Origin: an uncultured Lewinella sp.
Lineage (GTDB): Bacteria > Bacteroidota > Bacteroidia > Chitinophagales > Saprospiraceae
NCBI GenBank assembly: GCA_913057725.1
Contig: CAJXOS010000047.1
Span: forward strand, 1 to 41,304
DNA length: 41,304 nucleotides
Reading direction: 5' to 3'
In this document: positions 7,074-15,474 of the stretch, one piece after another
How the letters are laid out: each line of letters begins with the position of its first letter
How positions within the stretch are numbered: the stretch's first letter is position 1
Program-made: the position numbers and the translations under genes
Notes under the pieces: model-generated
The model's database searches: none
Told to the model about the DNA's origin: nothing
Seen by the model: only the letters and a program-made list of their open reading frames with translations

Positions 7074-8363
7074 TTGAACTACACGGAAACACTCCAGTTC
7101 CTGTACCAGCAGCTGCCAATGTACCAACGCGTTGGCAAAGCAGCTTTTAAGAAGGATCTCACCAATATTAAGGCACTTCTGGAGGTGCTCGGCTCACCGC
7201 AGGAGCAGTTTGCGAGTATTCATGTTGGAGGTACCAATGGTAAGGGGTCGGTAGCGCACTTGCTGAGCGGAGCTTTACAGGCAGGTGGCCTAAAAACCGG
7301 ACTCTATACCTCTCCGCATTTCAAAGATTTTCGAGAGCGCATTAAGGTAAATGGTCAGTACGTAAGCCGGAAGTTCGTTACAGCCTTTGTGGAAGAGCTT
7401 CGCCCGGCCTTGGAAGAAATCCGCCCCAGTTTTTTCGAGATCACTGTGGCTATGGCGTTCAGCTGGTTTGCTCGCCAAAAGGTGGATATAGCCGTTGTTG
7501 AGGTGGGACTCGGTGGCCGACTGGATTCTACTAATGTGGTCCAACCGGAATTGGCAGTGATCACGAATATTAGTTTTGATCATCAACAGTTTTTGGGGGA
7601 TACCTTACCGCTTATTGCCGGAGAAAAAGCAGGTATCATTAAAGCTGGAATTCCGGTAGTCATTGGAGAAACCCAGGAAGAAACGGCACCTGTTTTTAGA
7701 AATAAGGCGGCGGCGGAAAATGCTGCCATCTATTTTGCCGACCAGCTCTTTCAAGTGCAGGTCAAGAAAGAAGATATTCGACATAGTTACTATGCCGTTC
7801 AACGCAAGCATCACCTCTACACGCCAGAACTTAAGGCAAACCTGCACGGCCCTTACCAACGGCTGAATCTTCAAACAGCATTGGCCGCCTTAGAGGTATG
7901 GCAACAACATAATGCTGATCGTTTCTTGTCATTTGATGCCATTGAAGAAGGTTGGGAAGATCTACAGAATTTGACTCGCTTTCAAGGGCGTTGGCAATTG
8001 CTGAGTGAAGAACCTTGCGTATTGGTAGATAGCGCCCACAATGAGGGTGGACTGAAACAAGTTGTAAGCCGCTTAAAAGAGCTGTCAGGGCAACTTCATA
8101 TCGTTATGGGAGTGGTTAATGATAAAAAACTGGAGGATGTACTACCGCTCTTTCCACAAACGGCCCGGTACTATTTTGCGAAAGCGGATATTCCTCGGGG
8201 CTTGCCTGCTGAAGCGTTACAAACGAGTGCTGCAAGCTTTGGATTGCAAGGAAAAACCTACGTTTCGGTAAGAAATGCACTTCGTGCTGCACGTCGAGCA
8301 GCCAAGGCCGGTGACACCATCTTTGTGGGTGGCAGTATTTTCACGGTAGCGGAAGTTTTGTAA
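7074..8363 (+). CDS. folC: Bifunctional dihydrofolate / folylpolyglutamate synthase
   Basis: The 429-residue protein is a Mur-ligase-family enzyme that adds glutamate to dihydropteroate and to folates, using ATP, in the cytoplasm. It shows the early motif QLPMYQRVGKAAFKKDL, the P-loop GGTNGKGSVAHLLS (residues 52-65), the SPHFKDFRERIKVNG segment, the central VVEVGLGGRLDSTNV motif and the late LVDSAHNEGG motif, all typical of FolC. Length is normal. The best start is a TTG at 7074: no ATG precedes it in frame and the family N-terminus begins at this position; the upstream AAAGAGAA may serve as ribosome site. It lies just past the Exb/Ton terminator, and rlpA follows after about 57 bases. Confidence 0.94.
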   Translation: MNYTETLQFLYQQLPMYQRVGKAAFKKDLTNIKALLEVLGSPQEQFASIHVGGTNGKGSVAHLLSGALQAGGLKTGLYTSPHFKDFRERIKVNGQYVSRKFVTAFVEELRPALEEIRPSFFEITVAMAFSWFARQKVDIAVVEVGLGGRLDSTNVVQPELAVITNISFDHQQFLGDTLPLIAGEKAGIIKAGIPVVIGETQEETAPVFRNKAAAENAAIYFADQLFQVQVKKEDIRHSYYAVQRKHHLYTPELKANLHGPYQRLNLQTALAALEVWQQHNADRFLSFDAIEEGWEDLQNLTRFQGRWQLLSEEPCVLVDSAHNEGGLKQVVSRLKELSGQLHIVMGVVNDKKLEDVLPLFPQTARYYFAKADIPRGLPAEALQTSAASFGLQGKTYVSVRNALRAARRAAKAGDTIFVGGSIFTVAEVL

Positions 8364-8419
8364 TTTACTTGCAATTAACACATAGTCTCCGACGTTTTTC
8401 ACTAAAACTATCTAAGCCC

Positions 8420-9187
8420 ATGCGATTCCTATTTAGTACGCTCTGTACCGCCCTATTCGCTTTTTTTCTTTCTGCTCAGACCAGTGTTGGCATTGCCTCT
8501 TATTATGCTCCAGGTCTGGATGGCGGAAAGACTTCCTCCGGTGAACGCTATAAGCATGACGGATTCACCGCCGCCAATAAAGAATATCCAATTGGTTCTA
8601 TAATTCGAGTTATCCGCGCCGATGATGGTCGATATGTAGATGTACGCGTCAACGACTGTGGGCCACATAAGGATGGTCGAATTGTTGACTTGTCGGGAGC
8701 TGCTGCCGAACGAATTGGCTTGATCCGAGACGGTATTACCCAAGTTCGAGTGGAGCTGGTTACGCTTGGTAAAGGCCGTTTGGCCTGTGGTGGGGAATAT
8801 GTTCCAGCTACTCGTGGACCAGCTAGTTATGACAACACAGCGGCCCGCTCGCCTGCTCGTGCCACAGCGCCAGAAAGTGCAACGCCACAGCCGGCTTCGC
8901 CTTCGTCTATTGAAGGACAAGGTACCTTCCGGGCAGATGCCCTGCGCCCAATCTCTGAAGGCTTTGGTGTGCAGGTAGGTTCCTATCGCGTATACGATAA
9001 CGCCACTCGTGTAGCATCAGATCTCCAATCTAAGGGGTACAGTAAGGTATTGATCCGCCTACGCGGAAATGTACATCAAGTGGTACTAGGACCATTTGAG
9101 AGTCGAGAAGCTGCTGCTGTTTATCGCGACAATCTTCTTCGTAAGTACAAGTTGAGAGGGTTCGTTACGCCAATCACTCAGGAGTAA
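8420..9187 (+). CDS. rlpA: RlpA-type septal ring lytic transglycosylase with SPOR domain
   Basis: I chose the ATG at 8420, not the upstream one at 8369, because it places a signal peptide (MRFLFSTLCTALFAFFLSAQ) at the N-terminus. After it comes a double-psi beta-barrel domain (about residues 22-115; GIASYYAPGLDGGKTSSGERY at the start, VRVNDCGPHKDGRIVDLS as active region) as in RlpA, which cleaves glycan strands lacking stem peptides. A Pro/Ala/Ser linker leads to a C-terminal SPOR domain (about 180-255; FGVQVGSYRVYDNA), which binds denuded peptidoglycan at the septum. In the common RlpA motif an Arg follows the Asp where this protein has Cys (NDCGP for NDRGP). The product acts in the periplasm. 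The gene ends just before a bidirectional hairpin. Confidence 0.88.
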   Translation: MRFLFSTLCTALFAFFLSAQTSVGIASYYAPGLDGGKTSSGERYKHDGFTAANKEYPIGSIIRVIRADDGRYVDVRVNDCGPHKDGRIVDLSGAAAERIGLIRDGITQVRVELVTLGKGRLACGGEYVPATRGPASYDNTAARSPARATAPESATPQPASPSSIEGQGTFRADALRPISEGFGVQVGSYRVYDNATRVASDLQSKGYSKVLIRLRGNVHQVVLGPFESREAAAVYRDNLLRKYKLRGFVTPITQE

Positions 9188-9210
9188 TTGGTGTCTTTGT
9201 AAGACAATGG

Positions 9211-9245
9211 GAGAGGGGAGTAGCTGTTCGGGTTACTCCCCTCTC
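9211..9245. terminator. Shared hairpin terminator between convergent genes
   Basis: GAGAGGGGAGTA at 9211-9222 pairs with TACTCCCCTCTC at 9234-9245, forming a strong GC-rich stem with an 11-base loop. It lies between rlpA and the convergent SRPBCC gene, and its right arm covers the stop codon of the latter (9233-9235), so it likely serves the plus strand fully and the minus strand in part. Confidence 0.7.
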
Positions 9246-9688
9246 ACACTTTTGCCTGTTTCTACGAAGGCTTTGAAGTCTTGCATGAATTGAAAGGACT
9301 GCTTCTTGAAGGAGCCAGGTGAAATCCAACTCATTAAGCGCATAAACAAGCCGGAAAACCGGAATTCTATCTCGCTAATCCAAAGCGTGTTCCCATCATT
9401 GGTTGGCGTAAAGGTGTTCCGAACTTCATTCCAGACATTATCAGCTTCGTAGGTCGCATGAAAGTGCGTTGGTAGGTCACGCCTCGTGATGGTTTCGATC
9501 ATCTCTATTTCCCGCTTTCCCATTTGGTAAAGCAGGCGAGAGGTGGAACCTTCCTGGCCCAATTCCCCACTTAGGTGTTCCATCGATTGAAATCCGCGTT
9601 GCCAATGGCGCATATTTGTGGTGTCTTCCATTTTACTGACAACCTCAGCTCGGGACGCTTCAATTTCAATTTCGAGTTTGTATTCCAT
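9233..9688 (-). CDS. SRPBCC superfamily (polyketide cyclase/START-like) protein
   Basis: The 151-residue soluble protein starts MEYKLEIEIEASRAEVV and shows the alternating strands and C-terminal long helix (FKKQSFQFMQDFKAFVE) of the SRPBCC fold, with W near residues 29 and 86. Such proteins bind small hydrophobic ligands in a deep cavity; the ligand here is unknown. It lies 57 bases after the GH32 gene on the same strand and may be read through with it, but a functional link to sugar use is not obvious. No signal peptide is present. Confidence 0.75.
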   Translation of the reverse strand: MEYKLEIEIEASRAEVVSKMEDTTNMRHWQRGFQSMEHLSGELGQEGSTSRLLYQMGKREIEMIETITRRDLPTHFHATYEADNVWNEVRNTFTPTNDGNTLWISEIEFRFSGLFMRLMSWISPGSFKKQSFQFMQDFKAFVETGKSVRGE

Positions 9689-9745
9689 AGGTGGTGGTTT
9701 TGCACTTAGATTCGATTTGGCGCTGCTCCTTTCAATGCTTGTTTT

Positions 9746-11341
9746 CTACCAAATTCCTTTTAGGTTATGACCAACCAGGCGCTGGATACCAGTTGTGCTG
9801 TCTTCTTTAATCAAGCGAATTTGATTGAAGTCCTCATTGGGGAAGAATAGGTCAGTAATCGCCACCAAGCCATCATCGGCAATCAGCTCCGCTGAACTAT
9901 TATCTAGGATAAGGTGCATTTGTACTAGTACACCATCAATTTGCTTTGGTGCATAGTGGATGTCAGTAGCAAATTTCTCCGAGAAATCCTTTTTCCCAGC
10001 CGCAGTCCGATCACTAAAATACGCATTCTTGGCTGCATCAAAGCCGATTCGATAGTACTCACCTTTGTCATTAGCTAGCTCCAAATAGCAGCGACCAGTG
10101 TCACTTGCCAGTACTTCCAACTCAATTTCGAAACGAGTGGGATCTAGACCTTCAAGAGTAACGTCCGTTTCGCCATCAGCAACTTGAAATTCTTTGGTTT
10201 CATTTCTTAATTGCTGCACCTCGGCAGCAAAAGATTGGAAAATCCGAGGACCATGTGGAGTACTTGCTACGTTTAGTTCTCTCGGAAGGGTCATTGCGCT
10301 CCGCCAGTTCCCGGTAGGTACTACCTGGCCATAATCCCAGTTGCTCATCCAGCCTATAAAGACTCTCCGACCATCTTCTTCGGGAATATCTGCCCAGGTT
10401 ACGCCTGCATAATTATCACGTCCGAAATCCAACCAACAGGCTGCAGGACGATCTTCTGTTTTGTTTCGTGCCAGGTGTGCCCCAAACTCTTGATCCATGC
10501 GAAAGCGACGTCCATCAAATTCTCCAATGAAGTATTGAGTGCCTGAACCTCCGTTGTAAGAACCCGGGTTTAAGCTCACTAGCAGTACCCATTTCTTCGC
10601 CCCCGTCTCTGGAATCCACACGGGGAATAAATCAGGACATTCCCATACCCCTCCATGCGCCCCAACATTTTGTCCAAAGCTGCTCAGCTTATACCAGGAG
10701 GTGAGGTTTTTTGAGCCATAAAAGTCGATACGATCCTTGGCAGCAAGCACCATAATCCACTGATCTGAATCTCCGTCCCAGATTACTTTTGGATCTCGGA
10801 AGTCGCGTACGCCTGGATTAGGTAGTACAGGGTTGCCTTCATATTTCTTCCAGGTTCTACCGCGGTCTACACTATAGGCTAAACCTTGGTATTGGAACTT
10901 ATCAGCTCCAGATTTTTCAATCTCAAAATTGTGGTAGGAATACAGCGCCACTAGGGGTGGTTCTCCGTCTTCACTTAAGCCGCTGGTGTTTTCCCAATCT
11001 ACCACTGCACTACCAGAACAGATGATTCCAAGCTCATCCGGATAGAGTGCGATGGGTAAATGTTCCCAAGTGATGAGGTCTTTACTAACTGAATGGCCCC
11101 AATGCATTGGCCCCCAGACCGTGCTATCGGGGTAGTATTGGTAGAACAAATGGTACTCGTCCTCATAGAAGACCATTCCATTAGGGTCGTTCATCCACTT
11201 ACTTTCGGGGGTAAAGTGGAGCTGAGGTCGGTGTTGTTCCTGATAGGTAGTGGTATTCGCTTCTGTCATGTCCGTATCGTTTGTACAGGAAGCTGCGAAT
11301 GTACAGAGTACAAGTATTAACAGGAAGTTTTTGGTGAACAT
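9746..11341 (-). CDS. GH32 glycoside hydrolase (levanase/inulinase/sucrase-type) lipoprotein
   Basis: This 531-residue enzyme carries the three GH32 signatures: WMNDPNG with nucleophile Asp near residue 52, FRDPKV near 181-186 (transition-state Asp), and WECPDLFP with acid/base Glu near 234. GH32 enzymes release fructose from sucrose, inulin or levan. The N-terminus is a signal sequence ending in AASC (Cys19), a probable lipobox, so the enzyme is likely anchored to a membrane facing the periplasm or cell surface. The five-bladed propeller is followed by a C-terminal beta-sandwich (from about residue 380). The sugar transporter gene lies 21 bases upstream, implying import of the released hexose. 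Endo- versus exo-fructosidase cannot be decided. Confidence 0.93.
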   Translation of the reverse strand: MFTKNFLLILVLCTFAASCTNDTDMTEANTTTYQEQHRPQLHFTPESKWMNDPNGMVFYEDEYHLFYQYYPDSTVWGPMHWGHSVSKDLITWEHLPIALYPDELGIICSGSAVVDWENTSGLSEDGEPPLVALYSYHNFEIEKSGADKFQYQGLAYSVDRGRTWKKYEGNPVLPNPGVRDFRDPKVIWDGDSDQWIMVLAAKDRIDFYGSKNLTSWYKLSSFGQNVGAHGGVWECPDLFPVWIPETGAKKWVLLVSLNPGSYNGGSGTQYFIGEFDGRRFRMDQEFGAHLARNKTEDRPAACWLDFGRDNYAGVTWADIPEEDGRRVFIGWMSNWDYGQVVPTGNWRSAMTLPRELNVASTPHGPRIFQSFAAEVQQLRNETKEFQVADGETDVTLEGLDPTRFEIELEVLASDTGRCYLELANDKGEYYRIGFDAAKNAYFSDRTAAGKKDFSEKFATDIHYAPKQIDGVLVQMHLILDNSSAELIADDGLVAITDLFFPNEDFNQIRLIKEDSTTGIQRLVGHNLKGIW

Positions 11342-11362
11342 GATGATGAGTGTTTGAAAGAT

Positions 11363-12700
11363 CTATTTCTTTAAAAGTTTCTGCTGCAGTTCTTCCAGGG
11401 AAACCCCCTTCGTTTCCGGCATAAGGAATCGGACGAACAACAGTTGGAGTACCATACAGAAGGCAAAGAAGGCAAATACAGTACCTTCTGAAAATGCCTT
11501 GGTAGCGGGTAAGGTGATCATCGTTATGATGGCCGCAAATACCCAGTGCGTGCCAGAACCCCAGGCCATGCCAAAATCTCGGACCTTATTGGGAAAGATC
11601 TCTGAGATAAAGACCCAAATAACTGCGCCCTGTCCAACAGCGTGAGAAGCAATGAAGCCACAAATCATGGCTACAACCCACCCAGTAGCACCAGAGAAGA
11701 AGGCGTAGGAAACCATGGAAAGGAAGAATATGTAGCCAATTGAGCCAATGTACATGAGTGAACGACGCCCCATCCGATCGATGAGATACAAGCCGGCAAA
11801 AGTGAAGAGGAAATTGACCAGTCCTAACCAGATACCAGAGGCTCTGGCAGTAGCGGCAGTCATTCCTGCCTCTTCCATAATGCGGGTGGCGTAGTAGAGC
11901 ACAAAGTTTATGCCTGACAACTGATTGAATAGCGCCAGTAAAAAGGCCAGGGTAATAGGCCAATTGTACTTGCCAGAGAAAAAGCTGGCACTGCTCTCCG
12001 TTGAGCCCTCTTCTTCAACAGAAGCTTCAATTGCTGCAACGGCAGCGTCAACTGCGGCTGGGTCGCCATAAATTTTTTCAAGCACCTCCCGGCCAGCAGC
12101 TTCGTCCTTGCGTTCGAGCAAGAGCCACCTGGGGCTTTCAGATACCCCTATCACTACAAGGCTATAGATAGCAGCAGGTAGGGCTTCAATACCTAGCATC
12201 CAACGCCAGGCCGTGGTCTCAGGCAGATACTGGCCAATGAGATAGTTAGAAAGAAACGCTATGAGAATACCGAAAACGATATTAAATTGGTAGAGCGCTA
12301 CTAAGCGTCCTCGTTTGTCGGTTGGTGCAATTTCTGAGATGTATACGGGGGCAGCTACCGAAGACGCGCCTACGCCTAGTCCACCAAGGAAGCGGAAAAA
12401 GGAAAACATAGTCGGATCAGGTGCCATAGAAGAGCCCAAGGCGGAGACTAAGTACAGTATGCCAATCCAGAAGAGCGTTTTCTTCCTACCCAGTTTCTTG
12501 GTAGGAATCCCGCCAAACAAGGCACCAATGACCGTACCCCACAGGGCCATGGACATGATAAACGTACTGTGAAACCAATCGCTGGTTTGCCAAAGTGCTT
12601 GCACCGGCTTATCGGCACCATTAATTACGATTGTATCGAAACCAAAGAGGAAGCCCGCTAACGCTACGGTTATGGACCAAGTAAAGACATTGTTCTTCAT
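11363..12700 (-). CDS. MFS sugar porter family transporter
   Basis: The 445-residue protein shows 12 probable membrane helices and the sugar-porter motifs: LGRKKT after helix 2, RFLGGLGVGASSV in helix 4, ESPRWLL before the central loop, DRMGRR after helix 8, and the terminal PETKGVSLEEL. The QLSGINFVLYYA motif in helix 7 is typical of hexose/xylose proton symporters. It is the first gene of the minus-strand unit, followed after 21 bases by GH32, so its likely substrate is fructose, glucose or sucrose. The central loop is acidic (EASVEEEGSTESS). An 18-base near-palindrome at 12780-12797 upstream may be its operator. Confidence 0.93.
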   Translation of the reverse strand: MKNNVFTWSITVALAGFLFGFDTIVINGADKPVQALWQTSDWFHSTFIMSMALWGTVIGALFGGIPTKKLGRKKTLFWIGILYLVSALGSSMAPDPTMFSFFRFLGGLGVGASSVAAPVYISEIAPTDKRGRLVALYQFNIVFGILIAFLSNYLIGQYLPETTAWRWMLGIEALPAAIYSLVVIGVSESPRWLLLERKDEAAGREVLEKIYGDPAAVDAAVAAIEASVEEEGSTESSASFFSGKYNWPITLAFLLALFNQLSGINFVLYYATRIMEEAGMTAATARASGIWLGLVNFLFTFAGLYLIDRMGRRSLMYIGSIGYIFFLSMVSYAFFSGATGWVVAMICGFIASHAVGQGAVIWVFISEIFPNKVRDFGMAWGSGTHWVFAAIITMITLPATKAFSEGTVFAFFAFCMVLQLLFVRFLMPETKGVSLEELQQKLLKK

Positions 12701-13136
12701 GAAGTATTAGAACCTTTGCTGGTCTTTGGGGAAGCCGGTAGTGATGTTAGGACAACTAAAGAAGCAGTAATGTGCTGTGTGGGAAGAATTTTTCCCAATA
12801 TACAACCGTTTTACAAAAATCTGGCTCTTTAAACCAGTACCACTAAGGCAACAGTGCTTTTGCAGTAAAATCAAATCTCACACCTTTGTCCTGAGTAGGA
12901 TCCTTTAGGAGAACCCACAGTGGTTCGTGTGAGCCTTGAAAGAACTGCCAAGGTTAATTGCCTGATTTGAACCACGATATGACCCTACACCCGGGTGTTT
13001 TTGCTTGAAAGAATTAAGCTCAAAAGTGGAATAATAACTAGGGCAATCGGTACTTTGCCCAGCAGAGGTGCTTAACCACGATGGTTCACTACTCAAAGTT
13101 CTTCTGCTAGTGGTATTTTGAGACTAACACTGACTG
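12701..13136. other. Divergent intergenic region, sugar transporter / sigma factor
   Basis: No credible gene lies in this 436-base region; a 63-codon minus-strand frame (12905-13096) looks random. It contains the 18-base near-palindrome listed separately. Toward the sigma factor, TTG near 12855 and CACCTTTG near 12885 have promoter-like spacing, and a TACTTTG lies near 13054, but neither is a full match. Confidence 0.45.
12780..12797. promoter_or_regulatory. Candidate operator, 18-base near-palindrome
   Basis: TGGGAAGAATTTTTCCCA is symmetric except for one mismatched base pair. It lies about 80 bases upstream of the sugar transporter start. The size and symmetry suit a dimeric repressor, but no regulator gene is adjacent, so this is inference. 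Confidence 0.35.
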
Positions 13137-13670
13137 ATGATGACTACGGCCACTATGACCGAATCAGAACTGATTGATGCCTGCATGGAAGGCAATCGTT
13201 TGGCTCAGAAGGAGCTCTACGATCGCTACTCTCGTGCAATGTACACGGCTGCCTACCGAATAACGTCGGATTTTGAGCTAGCCAATGATGTTTTGCAAGA
13301 AGCTTTTATCAAAGTCTTCCGACACCTATCCAGCTTTCGCCGGGAATCAACCCTGGGCGCATGGATTAAGACGATTGTGGTACGTACGGCTTTGTCGCGT
13401 ATTCGGCGGGAGATTAAGATGGAAAGCCTGGAGGATCATCATCAAAAAGATCAGATCATTGACTGGGGACATCACCTGGACGCCGACTACTTAGAAAAGG
13501 CAATTCAGGCTTTACCGGCCGGTTATCGTTCGGTATTTGTAATGATTGAGGTAGAAGGGTACTCTCATAAAGAGGTAGCTGAAATATTAGATATCTCAGT
13601 AGGAACTTCTAAATCTCAGTTGTTCTACGCAAAGAAAAAATTACGCAAGAGTCTAGAGAAGTATCGTTAA
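13137..13670 (+). CDS. ECF-type RNA polymerase sigma-70 family factor
   Basis: The 177-residue protein has sigma region 2 at about 12-80 (KELYDRYSRAMYTAAYRIT, then LANDVLQEAFIKVFRHL) and region 4 at about 118-175 (LPAGYRSVFVMIEVEGYSHKE, then ISVGTSKSQLFYAKKKLRK), with no region 3, as in extracytoplasmic-function sigma factors. Three early Met codons (residues 1, 2 and 7) leave the exact start uncertain. The following gene encodes a membrane protein with anti-sigma character, and then an exported protein, so this unit probably senses an envelope signal. Its target genes may include the neighbours. Confidence 0.92.
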   Translation: MMTTATMTESELIDACMEGNRLAQKELYDRYSRAMYTAAYRITSDFELANDVLQEAFIKVFRHLSSFRRESTLGAWIKTIVVRTALSRIRREIKMESLEDHHQKDQIIDWGHHLDADYLEKAIQALPAGYRSVFVMIEVEGYSHKEVAEILDISVGTSKSQLFYAKKKLRKSLEKYR

Positions 13671-13720
13671 GCAACAGGCAATTAATTGGCTAACGATCAC
13701 TAAACTGAATTGGAACGAAC

Positions 13721-14329
13721 ATGATGTTTGAACACAATAAAGATATTTTACGCAAGGCCCTGGATCAAATGCCATCCTATGTTCCTCCTGAAGAACTATG
13801 GGATAACATTGCCGATGGGCTTGAGCAGGAAGGTGATTCTGAAGAAGTGCTGAAGGAGGCGGTAGGCAAGTTGCCTGCGCACATCCCTCCAGTTGGCGTT
13901 TGGAATCGCCTGACGAAGATGCTGGATGATGACGATTCTCGGCGTAAGCTCCGGGTTGTACGTCGTCGTCAAGTCCTGGGTTGGGCTGCAGTCGGGGCGC
14001 TATTGCTCAGCACGGCGGCTTGGCTATTCTACGAGCCAGGACCGACCGTACATATGCAATACGCCCAGGAAACAGTACAAGAGTTTAAGCTCGAAATGGA
14101 CTGGAATTCAGATGAGAGTACCTTTGCTCAGCTGGAAGATATCCTGTCGGGTGTAAATGATCCAACCATTAACAAACTCAGATTGGAGTATGAGGAGTTA
14201 AGTACTGCTCATCAAGATGTAGAAGCCATGTTAGTATCTTACGGCCAAGATCCTCAACTAATCCGCCAAATGGCTGATATTGAGCGGGAGCGTACAGATA
14301 TCTATCGGCAGATAATTGAACAAATCTAA
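13721..14329 (+). CDS. Membrane-anchored putative anti-sigma factor
   Basis: The 202-residue protein has an acidic cytoplasmic N-terminal part with two repeats of the pattern (P)xxxPPxxxWxxI/L (MPSYVPPEELWDNI and LPAHIPPVGVWNRL), a basic stretch (RRKLRVVRRRQ), one membrane helix at about 88-105, and a periplasmic helical region ending in a coiled-coil-like tail. It starts 50 bases after the sigma gene. This topology and position suit an anti-sigma factor holding the sigma factor at the membrane, but no zinc HxxxCxxC motif is present, so it is not a classical ZAS protein. Function is inferred mainly from context. Confidence 0.65.
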   Translation: MMFEHNKDILRKALDQMPSYVPPEELWDNIADGLEQEGDSEEVLKEAVGKLPAHIPPVGVWNRLTKMLDDDDSRRKLRVVRRRQVLGWAAVGALLLSTAAWLFYEPGPTVHMQYAQETVQEFKLEMDWNSDESTFAQLEDILSGVNDPTINKLRLEYEELSTAHQDVEAMLVSYGQDPQLIRQMADIERERTDIYRQIIEQI

Positions 14330-14347
14330 CCTAACATACTAGACTAC

Positions 14348-15256
14348 ATGCGGCATTATTTGTTGGCCATGATTTTGCTGGCCTGCACAATCCAATTACC
14401 GGCGCAAGAAGTGGTACAGGTGGTCACGAAGATCATCGAAAAGACATTCAATTACCAGGATGGCTACGAGGTGAATGTGGAAGGCCAAAAGGCTGAGATC
14501 TTCGTAGAAACCTGGGAGAAGCGTGAGATCGGGCTGCGTCTAGAAATCTCCGCTAAGCACCCTGAGAAAGACATTGCTGAGGCGGACCTGGAGACGGTGA
14601 ACTTCGTCGCTGAACGTATCCGTAATAAGGTCTACTTGCGCAATTACCGCTTTGGTGGTAACGAACAGACAGAGTCTATCCTCTCGGTTGTATACTATAT
14701 CACCTTGCCGGAAGACTGCCCGGTTTACGTGAAGAACTACTTCGGAGCAGCCAATATATCCAACCTTACCAACCGCCTCCGAATTTTCGGTGAGTACAGT
14801 CAGATTGATATCGATAACGTCAAGGGTCTATTGGACATTCGCACTCGCTTCGGTGATATCATCGGCGAAAAGATCGATGGGAACGTGACGATCAATGCTC
14901 GGCGTTCTGATGTGACATTGTATGAGATTGCGGGTAACTACCAGATCAACGCACAGTACGGTATCCTTAAGCTACAACCTACTACAGGTCTACTAGGCTT
15001 GGATATTAGCGCAGAAAAATCTGAGGTATATCTCTACGGAGATAATCCTGACCTATTTGGATATACATTAACCGCTACCCATGGTAAGGTCGATGCACCA
15101 GAGAACCTGCGTCTAATGGCATTAGAGGACACACCAGAGGTGCAAAAGGTCCAGATTAAGCCCCAGCGTGGTGAGACCTATCCAATGATCACCGTGAGCG
15201 TCACCTTCGGTGATGTGCATTTAGAAAAGGTACCTTCGGAGGGTCTCCGGTACTAG
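14348..15256 (+). CDS. Exported beta-rich protein, DUF4097-like
   Basis: The 302-residue protein begins with a signal peptide (MRHYLLAMILLACTIQLPAQ). The rest is a run of short strands with repeated patterns such as VYVKNYFGAANISN, LRIFGEYSQIDIDN and LLDIRTRFGDIIG, which resembles the right-handed parallel beta-helix of DUF4097/putative adhesin domains. Such proteins often occur with sigma/anti-sigma pairs. It begins 18 bases after the anti-sigma-like gene and is very likely cotranscribed. It probably acts in the periplasm or at the surface; its exact function is unknown. Confidence 0.7.
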   Translation: MRHYLLAMILLACTIQLPAQEVVQVVTKIIEKTFNYQDGYEVNVEGQKAEIFVETWEKREIGLRLEISAKHPEKDIAEADLETVNFVAERIRNKVYLRNYRFGGNEQTESILSVVYYITLPEDCPVYVKNYFGAANISNLTNRLRIFGEYSQIDIDNVKGLLDIRTRFGDIIGEKIDGNVTINARRSDVTLYEIAGNYQINAQYGILKLQPTTGLLGLDISAEKSEVYLYGDNPDLFGYTLTATHGKVDAPENLRLMALEDTPEVQKVQIKPQRGETYPMITVSVTFGDVHLEKVPSEGLRY

Positions 15257-15413
15257 TGTTCCTTCAAAACTTATAGGCTGCTGCCTTCCACACCCGGCAG
15301 GTAGCGCTCTTCCGATAGCTGTCAGAGGCATTCGCGCATGAGGCTAATTGCGCTTGCGGCAGTGCCCACTATGTGGCGAAGCCGTGTAAACGTGAATCTG
15401 TACTGACAACGCA

Positions 15414-15461
15414 GTTCGCCAGTGCCTAGCGAACACCATCTGGCTTTTTCTGCGATCTTTG
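15414..15461 (+). promoter_or_regulatory. Hairpin and weak promoter-like element before the Lgt-like gene
   Basis: GTTCGC (15414-15419) and GCGAAC (15429-15434) form a perfect short stem. GATCTTTG (15454-15461) differs by one base from the Bacteroidota -7 consensus TAnnTTTG and lies just before the GTG start at 15475. If active it would make the Lgt-like/radical SAM unit independent of the sigma cluster. No clear -33 TTG was found. Confidence 0.25.
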
Positions 15462-15474
15462 GTGAAAATGTGAT

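Noticed and set aside
5872..13681. TTAAGCAACAGG shared at about 5872 and 13668
   Set aside because: A 12-base match is expected many times by chance in a window of this size, and nothing else around the two sites is alike.
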